Below are positions 8,376 to 18,700 of a stretch of DNA of 64,000 nucleotides, one piece after another (the stretch's first letter is position 1; each line of letters opens with the position of its first letter). The position numbers and the translations under genes were made by a program. The notes under the pieces were generated by a model. It worked only from the letters and a program-made list of their open reading frames with translations, was not told the DNA's origin and did not search any database. This DNA comes from Lewinellaceae bacterium (GTDB lineage Bacteria; Bacteroidota; Bacteroidia; Chitinophagales; Saprospiraceae): positions 558,001 to 622,000 of the forward strand of contig JACJXZ010000002.1 in the NCBI GenBank assembly GCA_020636375.1, written 5' to 3'.

Positions 8376-8434
8376 CGGGAAAAAAGAGGGGCGCAGGCCT
8401 GCATAAAGCCCTCGCGCCCCTCTTTTTTTCCCGC
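8376..8434 (-). terminator. Terminator of the ton operon (inverted repeat, about 20-bp arms)
   Basis: GCGGGAAAAAAGAGGGGCGC at 8376-8395 pairs with its near-complement ending at 8434 (one extra T). On the minus strand the stem ends in a T-run just after the tonB-like gene. The arms are purine-rich on one side and pyrimidine-rich on the other, like the 874-932 hairpin. Confidence 0.7.
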
Positions 8435-8441
8435 AAAAAAC

Positions 8442-9335
8442 TCAGTTGAGGCGGAAATTGTAGGTGATGGTACCACACTGTTTATCCACGCTGCCCGGAG
8501 CGAATTTCCACTTTTTGGCGGAGTTAACTGCCAACTGCTTAAGACGATCGGAAGTAACATTAGAACCCGCCTGGGTAAATTCGGCGCTGATCACGTTGCC
8601 GTTGCTGTCGATGCAGGCCCGGACGACGACCTTGCCCTGGTCCTGGGAGTTGTCCTGCGGCTTGTCCTGGCGCAGGACGCCGCGGCCGCCGAAGCCTTCC
8701 ACAACGCCCGAGCCGGTGGAGATGCCGGTTACGCGGTCGGCGTCGGGGTCGCCGCCGGGGTCGCCCTGGTTGCCGGGCTTGCCGGTATTGCCTTTGCCGC
8801 TCCCGTCGCCGCCGCCAAAGGCGCCGCCGATGGCATCTTTGAGCTGCTGCGCTTCCCGTTCTTTGGCTTCGCGCTCTGCCTTTTCGCGGGCTTCCTGGGC
8901 GCGGCGTTCCTGTTCCAGGCGTTCCTGCTCGCGGCGCTGCTGTTCAAGTTGTTCCTGGCGTTCCCGCTCTTTGCGTTCCTTTTCCTTGCGGATGGCGACT
9001 TCGCTCGGGTCTTCGGTGGTGACCACCGGCTTCTTGGGCTCCGGCTCCGGCTTGGCCGGCTTGGGATCCGCCGGCGGCGGGGTCACCTCTTCCTCCGGCT
9101 GGTCCGGAACATCTTCTGCAACGGACTCGGCCGGGGGGGCGTTTTCCGTGCCCTGCCCTTCATCCGGCAGGCCCAGGTTGACCAGGATGCCGGCCTGCCC
9201 GGGCGGCGGGTCCGGAAAAGTGAGCAACGGCAAGAGGGCCAGCATGATCAAAAAGACATGGAGGGCCACGCTGACCATCATGCCCCGTTTCTTGTTCTGT
9301 TCTTCATCCCGCGTGACGGAGGTATCGTATGCCAT
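8442..9335 (-). CDS. TonB-like energy transducer
   Basis: The 297 residues have the TonB plan. A short cytoplasmic start is followed by one membrane helix (MMVSVALHVFLIMLALLPLL, about residues 19-38). Next comes a long periplasmic linker rich in proline, glutamate and lysine (residues 45-110), a charged coiled segment (KERKERERQEQLEQQRRE and on, 110-170), a glycine-rich hinge, and a C-terminal TonB/AgmX-type domain (VVRACIDSNGNV, then LAVNSAKKWKFAP). It is last in the exbB-exbD-exbD-tonB order on the minus strand. It should couple the proton motive force sensed by ExbB/ExbD to an outer-membrane process. The substrate receptor is not in the window. Confidence 0.85.
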   Translation of the reverse strand: MAYDTSVTRDEEQNKKRGMMVSVALHVFLIMLALLPLLTFPDPPPGQAGILVNLGLPDEGQGTENAPPAESVAEDVPDQPEEEVTPPPADPKPAKPEPEPKKPVVTTEDPSEVAIRKEKERKERERQEQLEQQRREQERLEQERRAQEAREKAEREAKEREAQQLKDAIGGAFGGGDGSGKGNTGKPGNQGDPGGDPDADRVTGISTGSGVVEGFGGRGVLRQDKPQDNSQDQGKVVVRACIDSNGNVISAEFTQAGSNVTSDRLKQLAVNSAKKWKFAPGSVDKQCGTITYNFRLN

Positions 9336-9525
9336 AGTGGTTCTCTTTTTCTTCTGTTTGGAAAAGGGCTAATTTATTAACGCAAATGCCCCAGGGTTGT
9401 ATTCCTTTACGCTCTTATTTATCAGTTTCTTAACTTAATCCCGCACCGCTTAGCCCCTCCCCAAGCTCGGGGAGATTGCTCAACCTGAGCTCGTACACCG
9501 CACACTGCCACACTCCCGCCCTCCC

Positions 9526-9927
9526 CTACTCCATCCCCTCTGTTGCCAAAACCCCGTTGATGCGGTACCGCATGGCAATATCCATAACCGCGACGACGTA
9601 TTCGGTGGGCGTACCGGGGTCCGGGGAGATCGTGATGGCCGGGTTGCGGGTGCGGCGGGCCAGGCGTTCCATTTCGGATTCCAGCTCGGCGAGGGACCGC
9701 CCCCGGTTGTTCAGGTAATAATTGCCGCCCCGGCTGATGCGCACGTCGTCGATCTGCCGGTCCGACGGCGTGCTCGTTTTGGAACTGCTGGGCAGCTTCA
9801 GGTTGAGGGCGTTGGGCGCGACCAGGGAGGAGGTCAGCATGAAAAAGATGAGGAGCAGGAAGATGATGTCCGTCAAAGACGACATGCTGAACTCCGCGCT
9901 GACTTTGCTTCTTTTCTTTAATCCCAT
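9526..9927 (-). CDS. exbD: ExbD/TolR biopolymer transport protein, second copy
   Basis: The 133-residue protein has a basic N-terminus (MGLKKRSKVSAEFSM), the conserved SSLTDIIFLLLIFFML membrane helix with its essential aspartate, and a periplasmic domain ending in YRINGVLATEGME. It should form the proton channel with ExbB and contact TonB. The start is 9 bases after the stop of the first ExbD. The N-terminal 35 residues are almost identical to that copy, which shows a tandem duplication, while the periplasmic halves have diverged. Bacteroidota often have two ExbD proteins per ExbB. Confidence 0.93.
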   Translation of the reverse strand: MGLKKRSKVSAEFSMSSLTDIIFLLLIFFMLTSSLVAPNALNLKLPSSSKTSTPSDRQIDDVRISRGGNYYLNNRGRSLAELESEMERLARRTRNPAITISPDPGTPTEYVVAVMDIAMRYRINGVLATEGME

Positions 9928-9935
9928 ATCTCGTT

Positions 9936-10334
9936 TCAGGTTTTGGCTTGGGTAGCTATGATTGCATTAACCTTCAGCCGGTTAGCGGCTTCCATCACCA
10001 GGACTACGTTGTCGAACGGCGTGCCGACCTCCGCTACGATAGTCACCGTTGCGTTTTCGCGGCCGCCAGCCTTTCCCATCGTCATCCGAAGTTCCTGCTC
10101 CAGGTTGCGCCGGTTCACTTCCTTATTGTTTACCGTGAACTTCCCTTTCTTGTCGATGCTCACCACGATGGAGGTGGCAGCCACCGTCTTGGAGTCCGAC
10201 TTCGGCAACTCAAAAGGCTGGATCCGCACAAAATTGGCGGTCAGCATGAAAAAGATCAGCAGCAGGAAAATGATGTCCGTCAAAGACGACATGCTGAACT
10301 CCGCATTGACTTTACTTCGCTTCTTTAATCCCAT
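9936..10334 (-). CDS. exbD: ExbD/TolR biopolymer transport protein, first copy
   Basis: The 132 residues begin MGLKKRSKVNAEFSM. I chose this start because an ATG 33 bases further upstream adds residues absent from the paralogue next door. The membrane helix SSLTDIIFLLLIFFML carries the conserved aspartate of the proton path. The periplasmic part (residues about 40-132) ends RLKVNAIIATQAKT. It pairs with the second ExbD and with ExbB of the same operon. The 260-base gap to exbB is long for an operon and contains an octamer array at its far end. Confidence 0.93.
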   Translation of the reverse strand: MGLKKRSKVNAEFSMSSLTDIIFLLLIFFMLTANFVRIQPFELPKSDSKTVAATSIVVSIDKKGKFTVNNKEVNRRNLEQELRMTMGKAGGRENATVTIVAEVGTPFDNVVLVMEAANRLKVNAIIATQAKT

Positions 10335-10540
10335 AAATCGTTGGTTTGAGCTTTCCGGCAACCGCAAGTTTTGAGATGATTAAACCTTGCCCTCATCCTC
10401 CCCTGCTTCCCGGAAACATTGTGCCTACCGCCTCACAACAATATCAGCAACATAACACAAAGTACATGGACTGAATTAGTGAATGACTGATTAACAGGGG
10501 CTTAGAGTCGGTTTTATGTATCATTATTTGTGTCCAGGCA

Positions 10541-10596
10541 CTTATCACTATAACACTATGACACTATAACAATATAGCCATATAGCCATATCCCCT
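10541..10596. repeat. Octamer tandem array at the exbB stop codon
   Basis: Seven 8-bp units of the type TATARCMC/TATAGCCA run from 10541 into the reverse-complemented exbB stop codon at 10595-10597. The rest of the 260-base gap 10335-10594 shows nothing I can name. Confidence 0.75.
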
Positions 10597-11284
10597 ACGC
10601 TGTCGGCTCCTGCAACAGGTCCATGAACTCCACGGTAGTCCGCTCCATTTTATAGACCACTTTTTCGACATTGGCCACCAGGATGTTGTAGCCGACAAAA
10701 GCGAAAATGCCGATAAACAGGCCGAAGGCGGTGGTGATCAGGGCCTGGTAGATACCGCCGGCCAGTACGTCCGGGGTGACGTTCTGCTCGGTGGCCATGC
10801 GGTAGAAGGCCAGGATCATGCCCGTTACCGTTCCGAAGAAGCCGATCATGGGCGCCGCGCCGGCGATGCTGGCCAGGGTGGACAGGTTCTTTTCCAGCTT
10901 GAAAATCTCCAGGTTGCCGACGTTCTCGATGGCGGCGTCGATATCGCGCAGGGGTTTCCCGATGCGCTGAATCCCCTTCTCCACCATCCGGGCGACCGGG
11001 GAGTCGGTGGTCTGGCACAAAGCCTTGGCGCCCTGTATGTTGCCCGACTGCACGTTGGCCCGGATGTTGTTGATAAAGCTCTCGTCGACCCGGCCGGCCC
11101 GCTTGATGGTCAGGTAGCGTTCCACGAAAATGTACAAAGCGATTACGGAAAGGACGAGCAGGACCAGGACGATGAGAATGCCCACCGTACCGCTCTGGGC
11201 TATGATGTCAAACAGGCTTTGGGTGCCCAGTTCGCGGTCCAGGCCTTCCGCCTCCTGAAACAACAATAAGGTTTGTTGCAACAT
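10595..11284 (-). CDS. exbB: ExbB/TolQ/MotA-family proton channel
   Basis: The 229-residue inner-membrane protein has three transmembrane helices: about residues 31-53 (VGILIVLVLLVLSVIALYIF), 125-150 (ASIAGAAPMIGFFGTVTGMI) and 165-195 (GIYQALITTAFGLFIGIFAF). The second contains the family signature APMIGFFGTVTGMI and the third the TALITTAFGL-type motif. ExbB pentamers surround ExbD and drive TonB. It is the first gene of the minus-strand ton operon. Confidence 0.94.
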   Translation of the reverse strand: MLQQTLLLFQEAEGLDRELGTQSLFDIIAQSGTVGILIVLVLLVLSVIALYIFVERYLTIKRAGRVDESFINNIRANVQSGNIQGAKALCQTTDSPVARMVEKGIQRIGKPLRDIDAAIENVGNLEIFKLEKNLSTLASIAGAAPMIGFFGTVTGMILAFYRMATEQNVTPDVLAGGIYQALITTAFGLFIGIFAFVGYNILVANVEKVVYKMERTTVEFMDLLQEPTA

Positions 11285-11523
11285 GAATGATTGGTTTTTA
11301 GTTTGTGTTCAAAATGCCGGCCCTCGCGCCGGCTATTGGTAAACAACGAATTTGGAAATTGCCAAATTATTAAATAGCTGCCAAAAACAACGGACTTCAG
11401 CTATTATTTCTTCCATCCGGGCCTGCGAACGGCAAAACCCGCCCCGAATTCTCCCTCTTCCCCTTAAATTGCAAACGAAAATAAGAATATGGCCCGGTAA
11501 TTCCGTTTTTTAGCCGAAGTTCT

Positions 11524-11531
11524 TATTTTTG
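11524..11531 (+). promoter_or_regulatory. Candidate Bacteroidota -7 box of the beta-oxidation operon
   Basis: TATTTTTG matches TAnnTTTG exactly, 45 bases before the start codon of the HAD/hydratase gene. No good TTTG -33 element is visible at the expected distance. The 292-base gap between exbB and this gene shows nothing else. Confidence 0.4.
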
Positions 11532-11576
11532 TCTCGCCAGCGAAAATTCGCTAATTCAAAATTATATAAAACCCTA

Positions 11577-13970
11577 ATGAGCAGAAGAATCACAAAAGTC
11601 GCCGTCCTGGGTTCCGGCGTCATGGGCTCGGGCATTGCCTGCCACTTCGCCAACATCGGCCTGGAAGTCCTCATGCTGGACATCCTGCCCCGCGACCTGG
11701 CGGAAGGCGCCCGCAACAAACCCGCCGAACGCAACCGCATCGCCTACGAAGCCCTCCAAAAGGCTATCAAGGGCCGGCCCGCCGCCCTCTACGACAAGAG
11801 CTTCGCCAGCCGCATCACCATCGGCAATTTTGAGGACGATTTCGAAAAGATCAAGGGCTACGACTGGATCGTCGAGGTGGTCGTCGAACGCCTGGACATC
11901 AAAAAGCAGGTCTTCGACAAGGTCGAGCAATACCGCACGGCCGGCACGCTGGTCACGACCAACACCTCCGGCATCCCCATCCACATGATGGCGGAAGGCC
12001 GCAGCGAGGATTTCCGGCAGCACTTCTGCGGTACCCACTTCTTCAACCCGCCCCGCTACATGCGCCTGCTGGAGGTCATCCCCGGGCCGGACACCAAACC
12101 GGAAGTGGTGGACTTCCTGATGCATTACGGCGACCGTTACCTCGGCAAGCAGACGGTTCTCTGCAAAGACACCCCGGCCTTCATCGCCAACCGGGTCGGC
12201 GTGTACGCCATGTCCAAAATCTATCAGCTCGCCACCGAGCTGGGCATGCGTATCGAAACCGTCGACCGCCTGACCGGCCCGGCCATCGGCCGCCCCAAGA
12301 CCGGCACCTTCCGGCTGGGCGACCTGGTCGGCCACGACACGGCCGCCAACGTCATCCGGGGCATCAAACAGAACTGCCCGGACGACGAGCAGGCCGGCGC
12401 GTTCGAAATCCCCCCTTACCTGCAGTTCCTGCTCGACAACAACTTCCTGGGCAACAAATCCGGCCAGGGCTTTTATAAAAAAACCAAAGAGCGCGACGAG
12501 AAGGGCAGGCCCGTCATCCTCGCCCTCAACCTGAAAACGCTGGAATACGAACCCCAGTCGCTGCCCGAACTGCCCAGCCTGAAAGCGACCAAAGAGATCG
12601 ACAACCTGCCCAAGCGGATCAGGGCCATCTTCGGCGCCGAAGACCGCGGCGGCAAGCTCATCCGCAAATCCCTGCTGGGGCTGTTCGCTTACGTCTCCAA
12701 CCGGGTACCGGAGATCTCCGACAACCTCTACGCCATCGACGACGGCATGCGAGCCGGCTACGCCTGGGAACTGGGGCCGTTTGAATACTGGGACATCATC
12801 GGCGTCAAAAAGGGAATAGAACTGGCCGAAGAGAAGGGAGAAAAAGTCGCGGATTGGGTCAAAGAGATGGTGGCTGCTGACCATGATAAATTCTACAAAC
12901 GCGAAGGCGGCGTCAGGAAATACTACGACCTGGCCTCGAAAAGCTACCAGGTCGTCCCCGGTTCGGATGAATTCATCATCCTGGACAACTACCGCGACCG
13001 CAAGCCCGTCCTGAAAAACAGTGAAATGACCCTCCACGACATCGGCGACGGGGTATTGTGCCTGGAATTCACCAGCCCCCACAATTCCATCGGCGAGGGC
13101 ATCCTGCGCGGCATCAACGAGGCCATCCAGCTGGCGGAAGAAGGCGGCTGGCAGGGCATCGTCATCGGCAACAACGCCAACAACTTCAGCGTCGGCGCCA
13201 ACCTGATGTTGATCGCCATGCTGGCCTACAACCAGGAGTTTGACGAGCTGAACATGGCGGTCAACCTCTTCCAGCAGACATCCATGCGCCTGCGCCATTC
13301 GGCTATTCCGGTCGTGACGGCCACCCAGGGCTACACCTTCGGCGGGGGCTGCGAGTTCCTCATGCACAGCGACGCCGCCGTCTGCGCTGCCGAGTCCTAC
13401 ATCGGGCTGGTGGAAGTGGGCGTGGGGCTGATCCCGGGCGGCGCCGGCACCAAGGAGTTCGCCCTGCGCGCCTCCGACCGCTTCTTTGAAGGCGACGTGC
13501 AAATCCCCACGCTCATCGAACAGTTTAAGACCATCGCACTGGCCAACGTGGCCACTTCGGCCCATGAGGCCTTTAACTACGGCTACCTGCTGTCCGGCAG
13601 GGACAGCGTCGTGCTCAACCGGGACCGCAACATCGCCGAGGCCAAGGCCAAAGTGCTGGAGCTGGCCCCGGGCTACACCCGACCGCTGATCCGGGAAGAC
13701 ATCACCGTGCTCGGCCGGCAGGGGCTGGCCGCCCTCTACACTGCCGCCAACGAGCTGCGCCTGGGCAACTTCGCCTCCGAACACGACATCAAGATCGCCC
13801 ACAAGATCGCCTGGGTGCTCTGCGGCGGCGACCTCACCGGCACCCAGCAGGTCTCCGAAACGTACCTGCTCGACCTCGAACGGGAAGCCTTCCTCAGCCT
13901 GGCCGGCGAGGCCAAAACCCAGGAACGCATCCAGCACATGCTGAAAACCAATAAGCCATTACGTAATTAA
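11577..13970 (+). CDS. fadN: 3-hydroxyacyl-CoA dehydrogenase / enoyl-CoA hydratase fusion (FadN type)
   Basis: The 797-residue enzyme catalyses two central steps of fatty acid beta-oxidation: hydration of the enoyl-CoA and NAD-dependent oxidation of the 3-hydroxyacyl-CoA. The dehydrogenase comes first: a Rossmann loop GSGVMGSG at residues 12-19, FCGTHFFNPPRYM near 160, and DTPAFIANRVGVY near 200. The crotonase domain follows from about residue 490, with FSVGANLMLI near 537 (oxyanion hole) and GYTFGGGCEF near 585. This order, dehydrogenase then hydratase, is that of FadN of Bacillus and opposite to FadB of E. coli. I chose MSRRITKVAV as the start. An ATG 48 bases upstream adds residues before the Rossmann strand. 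The thiolase follows in the same direction. Confidence 0.93.
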   Translation: MSRRITKVAVLGSGVMGSGIACHFANIGLEVLMLDILPRDLAEGARNKPAERNRIAYEALQKAIKGRPAALYDKSFASRITIGNFEDDFEKIKGYDWIVEVVVERLDIKKQVFDKVEQYRTAGTLVTTNTSGIPIHMMAEGRSEDFRQHFCGTHFFNPPRYMRLLEVIPGPDTKPEVVDFLMHYGDRYLGKQTVLCKDTPAFIANRVGVYAMSKIYQLATELGMRIETVDRLTGPAIGRPKTGTFRLGDLVGHDTAANVIRGIKQNCPDDEQAGAFEIPPYLQFLLDNNFLGNKSGQGFYKKTKERDEKGRPVILALNLKTLEYEPQSLPELPSLKATKEIDNLPKRIRAIFGAEDRGGKLIRKSLLGLFAYVSNRVPEISDNLYAIDDGMRAGYAWELGPFEYWDIIGVKKGIELAEEKGEKVADWVKEMVAADHDKFYKREGGVRKYYDLASKSYQVVPGSDEFIILDNYRDRKPVLKNSEMTLHDIGDGVLCLEFTSPHNSIGEGILRGINEAIQLAEEGGWQGIVIGNNANNFSVGANLMLIAMLAYNQEFDELNMAVNLFQQTSMRLRHSAIPVVTATQGYTFGGGCEFLMHSDAAVCAAESYIGLVEVGVGLIPGGAGTKEFALRASDRFFEGDVQIPTLIEQFKTIALANVATSAHEAFNYGYLLSGRDSVVLNRDRNIAEAKAKVLELAPGYTRPLIREDITVLGRQGLAALYTAANELRLGNFASEHDIKIAHKIAWVLCGGDLTGTQQVSETYLLDLEREAFLSLAGEAKTQERIQHMLKTNKPLRN

Positions 13971-14084
13971 AACACACGCTGTGTACGTGCGCCTCGTGAA
14001 GCCGCCAGGACAGTACCCTTAGTGCATTCTTCGTGCCTTCGAGTCTTCGTGGCAAAAAAACGCACAGCAAAAAAGATAACAACC

Positions 14085-15257
14085 ATGGAAGCATACATCG
14101 TAAAGGCCTACCGCTCGGCCATAGGCAAAGCCAAAAAAGGCGGATTCCGCAACTACCGCTCCGACGACCTGGCCGTCGACATCATCCGCCACCTGCTGGC
14201 CCAAACGCCGGAGCTGGACCCCAAACTGGTCGACGACGTCATCGTCGGCTGCGCCAACCCGGAAGGAGAACAGGGCCTGCAGATCGGCCGCCAGATTTCC
14301 ATGCGGGCCCTGGGCAAGGAAGTGCCGGGCATGACCGTCAACCGCTACTGCGCCTCCGGCCTGGAGACCATCTCTATTGCCGTGGCCAAGATCAAAGCAG
14401 GCATGGGGCAAATCTACGTCGCCGGCGGCGCCGAGAACATGAGCACCATCCCCATGACCGGCTACAAGCTGGCGCCCAGCTACAAGGTGGCGTCTTCTAC
14501 GCCCAACTACCTGGCCAGCATGGGCCTGACCGCCGAGGCGGTGGCTAAAAAATACAACATCTCCCGGGAAGCCTCCGACGAGTTTGCCTATAACTCCCAC
14601 CAGAAAGCTGCTGCGGCTATTGCCGGCGGCAAGTTCAAAGACGAGATCGTGCCTGTAACCGTAGAAGACGTTTATGTAAAAGACAACAAGCGCGTGAAGA
14701 GCGAGCACACCGTTGATACGGACGAGGGCGTGCGGGCGGACACCAGCGTGGAAGTGCTGGCCAGGCTGCGGCCCGTTTTTGCCCAGGGCGGCATCGTCAC
14801 CGCCGGCAACTCCTCTCAGACTTCCGACGGGGCGGCCTTCACCCTCGTGATGAGCGAGGAGATGGTCAAGCAACTGGGCCTGCAGCCCATCGCCCGCCTG
14901 GCGGCCTGCTCCGTCGGCGGCGTCGACCCGCTCTACATGGGCATCGGCCCCTGCGTGGCCATCCCCAAGGCCCTGAAACAGGCCGGCCTGAAGCTGGGAG
15001 ACATCGATCTGATCGAGCTGAACGAGGCCTTCGCTGCCCAGGCGCTGGCCGTCATCCAGGAGGCCGGCCTGAACCCGGACACCGTCAACGTCAACGGCGG
15101 GGCCATCGCCCTGGGCCACCCTCTGGGCTGTACCGGCGCCAAGCTGTCTACCCAGCTTTTCAACGAGCTGAAACGGCAGGGCAAAAAGTATGGCATGGTA
15201 ACGGCCTGCGTCGGCGGCGGGCAGGGTATTGCCGGCATATACGAATTGCTGAACTAA
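14085..15257 (+). CDS. fadA: Acetyl-CoA C-acyltransferase (thiolase)
   Basis: The 390-residue thiolase performs the last step of beta-oxidation, releasing acetyl-CoA. The catalytic residues are all present: Cys89 in NRYCASGLE, His345 in ALGHPLGCTG and Cys375 in TACVGGGQG, matching the spacing in Zoogloea and human thiolases. I chose MEAYIVKAYRS as the start. An ATG 63 bases upstream would translate part of an intergenic repeat (TTCGTGCCTTCGAGTCTTCGT, similar to the elements at 30.6 and 39.8 kb). It forms an operon with the dehydrogenase/hydratase fusion, 114 bases apart. Confidence 0.94.
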   Translation: MEAYIVKAYRSAIGKAKKGGFRNYRSDDLAVDIIRHLLAQTPELDPKLVDDVIVGCANPEGEQGLQIGRQISMRALGKEVPGMTVNRYCASGLETISIAVAKIKAGMGQIYVAGGAENMSTIPMTGYKLAPSYKVASSTPNYLASMGLTAEAVAKKYNISREASDEFAYNSHQKAAAAIAGGKFKDEIVPVTVEDVYVKDNKRVKSEHTVDTDEGVRADTSVEVLARLRPVFAQGGIVTAGNSSQTSDGAAFTLVMSEEMVKQLGLQPIARLAACSVGGVDPLYMGIGPCVAIPKALKQAGLKLGDIDLIELNEAFAAQALAVIQEAGLNPDTVNVNGGAIALGHPLGCTGAKLSTQLFNELKRQGKKYGMVTACVGGGQGIAGIYELLN

Positions 15258-15261
15258 CCGG

Positions 15262-15289
15262 ACGGGCCACTTTTAAGTGGCCCGTTTTT
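15262..15289 (+). terminator. Intrinsic terminator after the thiolase gene
   Basis: ACGGGCCACTT and AAGTGGCCCGT form an 11-bp perfect stem with a 2-base loop and a five-T tail, 5 bases after the stop. Confidence 0.9.
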
Positions 15290-15339
15290 GAGGTACGCTA
15301 TGTCAGCAGGCAAGTTTGGGGTTGGGCAAAAAGGCCGAA

Positions 15340-15720
15340 AACAGGCAGGATTTACCCTGTGAAATAATTGCGGAATCTATTGGGGCTATTTCACAGGGCA
15401 AATCCTGTTAATCTTGCTAATCTTGTTAATCCTGTCTACTTTTAGCCTTTTACCCCTGCAAACCCCACAAATCCCGTCCATCCTGTCGCTCTATCGGGGC
15501 TAATCCACAGAGTCAATCCTGTTAATCCTGTCAATCCTGTCTACTTTCAACCCCTGCAAACCCCACAAATCCCGTCCATCCTGCGGCTCTATCGGGGCTA
15601 ATCCACAGAGTCAATCCTGTTAATCCTGTCAATCCTGTCTACTTTCAACCTTTCAATCCCTGCAAACCCCACAAATCCTCTCCATCCTGTCGCTCTATCG
15701 GAGCTATTGTAAATCCCGTC
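15340..15720. repeat. 98-116 bp tandem repeats with AATCCTGTY nonamers
   Basis: About 3.5 copies of a unit beginning CTCTATCGGGGCTAATCC start near 15375, 15489, 15587 and 15693. Within each unit the nonamer AATCCTGTT/C is repeated three times. The last unit ends at the reverse-complemented stop codon of the next gene. A related set is at 19380-19640. This fills the 463-base gap. Confidence 0.85.
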
Positions 15721-18700
15721 TCACTTCATCAACATCACATCCCCCGCGTACACCTCCGTCCGCCCGTCCACGAACTCTATTTCGGCGGCGTAGGCAAACA
15801 CGCCGGGGTCCAGTTCCTGCCCCCTGAAGGTACCATCCCAGCCCTGGCTGCCGTTGGGCAGAAAATTGGAATCCTCGTACACCAGATCGCCGCCCCGGCT
15901 GAAGACCCGGAACGACTTCACCATCACCACGGCCTTGTCGGCGTACACCGTGAAGAAGTCGTTGATTTCGTCCCCGTTGGGGCTGAAGGCATTGGGGATG
16001 TAAACCCGGCGGTCGGTGCGCACGTTGACCATCGCAAAATCTGTGGCCCGGCAGAACGTAACCGTATCGTACACTTCAACAAAGTAGCCGGTGGAAATGA
16101 ACGGGCTCACCCAGATCGACTGCCCGGTCTCCTTGGTCCCGGTGCTGTCGGCCAGAGACCAGGCATACACCACGTCGGTGCTGTTGGGCTGGGCGGTGAG
16201 CTGCAGGGAATCGCCCAGGCGGATAGTGGTGTCCCGCAAAACCACCATCAGTTCCGGCACGCCCTCGACGGTTGCCGGGAACTCCTGCTCGCACCCCGCA
16301 GCATCCTGGATGACAACGGTGTAGGTGTCCGCGAATAAGGACAGGAATTGCGGGGCCTGTTCGAAAATGGCGCCGTCCAGAGAGTAGAGATAGGGAGGCG
16401 TACCGCCGAATGTGGTGTCCACGGAAATAGCCCCGCCGTTCTCCCCGGTGGCGCAGTTGATGTCAGAGGTGGAGAGTTCAGCCTGTATGAGGTCCGGTTC
16501 TCCCAGGATATACTCCGTCGTAGCCTGGCAGCCTTTCTCATTGGTCAGGACGACGGAATAGGGACCGGCACCCAATCCGGCAGCCGTCTCTCCTGCCGCG
16601 CCGTTCGACCATTCATAGCTGAAGGGCTCGCCCGGCCCGGAGGGGATGGCAAGCAGCGCGCCATCCGTGTCTCCCGTGCAGCTCACCGGCTTGTCAAGCA
16701 CGACTTCCACGGAGACAGGGCCGGGGGGCTGCGTCACGGCGACTTCCGCCTCGTCCTGGCAGCCGTCGGCATTGGTCACCAGCACGGTATAACTCCCGGC
16801 AGGCAGGCCGCCGGCGCTTTGGGTATCGTCGCCGCTGCTCCACTGGAAAGCGACCGGCGAGCCGTTGGTTTCGACGGTTACTGCCCCGTCGCTGCCCTCA
16901 AAGCAGGAAACTTCCTGCACCTGAAGGGCCGTAGCGATAAACTCGGCCGGTTCGGAAATGCTCAGGCTCGCCGACTGCCGGCAGCCGTTGGCGTCCGTCA
17001 CCGTCACCGAATAGCCCCCGGCACAGAGGGCGCCGGCCGTATCGGCGGTTGCGCCCTGGCTCCAGAGGTACTGGTAGCCCCCTACCCCGCCGCCGGCCAG
17101 GACGGCAGCGTTGCCGTCGCAGAATCCGAAGCAACTGGCGTCCCCGGTTTGGGCCACCTGAAGGGTCAGCAATTCCGGCTGCAGGACTTCGACGGTGAAG
17201 GTGGTGTCGAAAAACATATCCATGATAGCAATGGTGTACATGCCCGCCGGCAGGTCCGGCAGGACCACCTCCTCTCCCGCATCGGCAATCGTGCCATTGC
17301 CGTTGATGGAATCGTCCTCGTTTCTCCAGGTATAGGTATACGGCGGCTGCCCGTTGATGGCGGAGAAGACGATCTGCCCGTCCTCGTCGCCGAAACAGGC
17401 CAGGGTGTCGGCGATGAAGGAAGGGATGATGTCGGTGATGAACTCCACCGTAAAGCAGGTATCCGCCGTGCAGCCAAGGGTGTCGGTGGCCGTCACGCAG
17501 CATAGCGCGCCGCCGACGAGCATGGTGTTGGACGGGCCCGTAATGCCGTCGCACCATTCAAAGCTGAAATTGCCCGTCCCGCCGGCAGCGCTGACGGTGG
17601 CGATGCCGTTGGCGTTGCCCTCTCCGATGGCCGGCTGGGTCTGGTCGAGCTGGAAAACGATGGGTTCCAGGACGGTCAGGCTGGTGTTGATGATGCTGTC
17701 GCAGCCGCGGAAGACCTGGAGGGTATCCGAATAGGTGCCCGTCTCGGTATACACGGAGTTGCCGACGCTGAAGCTGTCGCCGAAGCATATCGTGGGCGAC
17801 AGGTTGGTCACCGGGGTGATGTCGCCGGCATCCGAAACGGTGAGCGTGAAGGTCCCCCGGTTGGCAGCGCCGTCGCCGTCGACCATCAGATAATAGGGTT
17901 CTCCCGGATACAGGCAGGTAGCCTCCATGGATTCGTCCAGGTCCTCAAAGGTATACTGGCTGACGATGTGCTGGAAAAAGCCGGCGCAGCTGCCGGTGAT
18001 GGGGCGGTAGAGGGCCAGCTGGATGCCGATGGAGTCGATCTCCCGGACGGATACGGCATCGATGATCACGTGGCCGGAGGGCGGAGCAATAAACTGGAAC
18101 CAGACGGAGGACTGGGTCACGAAGCTGGGGCTGAACGGGTCTCCGGTGTTGGTGGCGCAGAAGTTGCCCAGGGGGCCGGGCAGGCCGACCGAGCCGCCTT
18201 CCGGGACAGCACCCAGCATCAGGGCGTCGCAGCGTTCGTCGGGCGCCTCTTCGGTGCCGACGTTGATCACCTCCAGGCCAAAAGCGCCCCGCTCGGAATC
18301 GGGAGCGGAGAAGGCGCCGTCGACCAGGATGTAGTACGTCGTATTCGGCTGCGGGCAGGGATAGTTGATGAATGCGTCGTAGGTGTTGAACGGGAATTCC
18401 CAGATGAGCAGGTTGAGGTTGCCGTCGCAGGCGCCGCCGGCCGCCTCGTATAAGGCGATCTGGATGTCCAGGGAGTCTCCGACGGATTCCGGGTCGCTTT
18501 GTGCCCGGATCAGCAGCAGGGAGCCGATGTCGCTGCCGGTCGTGAACTCGAACCAGACGCCGTATTCGTTGTCGAAGCCTCCCGCGTTCTGGTCGACCGG
18601 GTTGGGTTCGCCCGGGGAGAAGGTGGCGCACCGGTTGCTGTACAGGCCCTGGCCGGCGTCGCCCAGGGTGTCGTTGACGGCGAGCAGCCCTAAATCTACC

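Noticed and set aside
11574..13937. 787-codon minus-strand frame opposite the HAD/hydratase gene
   Set aside because: It is the shadow of the high-GC fadN-type gene. The plus-strand protein has all catalytic motifs.
15340..15720. Possible CRISPR array because of regularly spaced repeats
   Set aside because: The units are 98-116 bp with no unique spacers and internal 9-bp repetition, and no cas gene is nearby.
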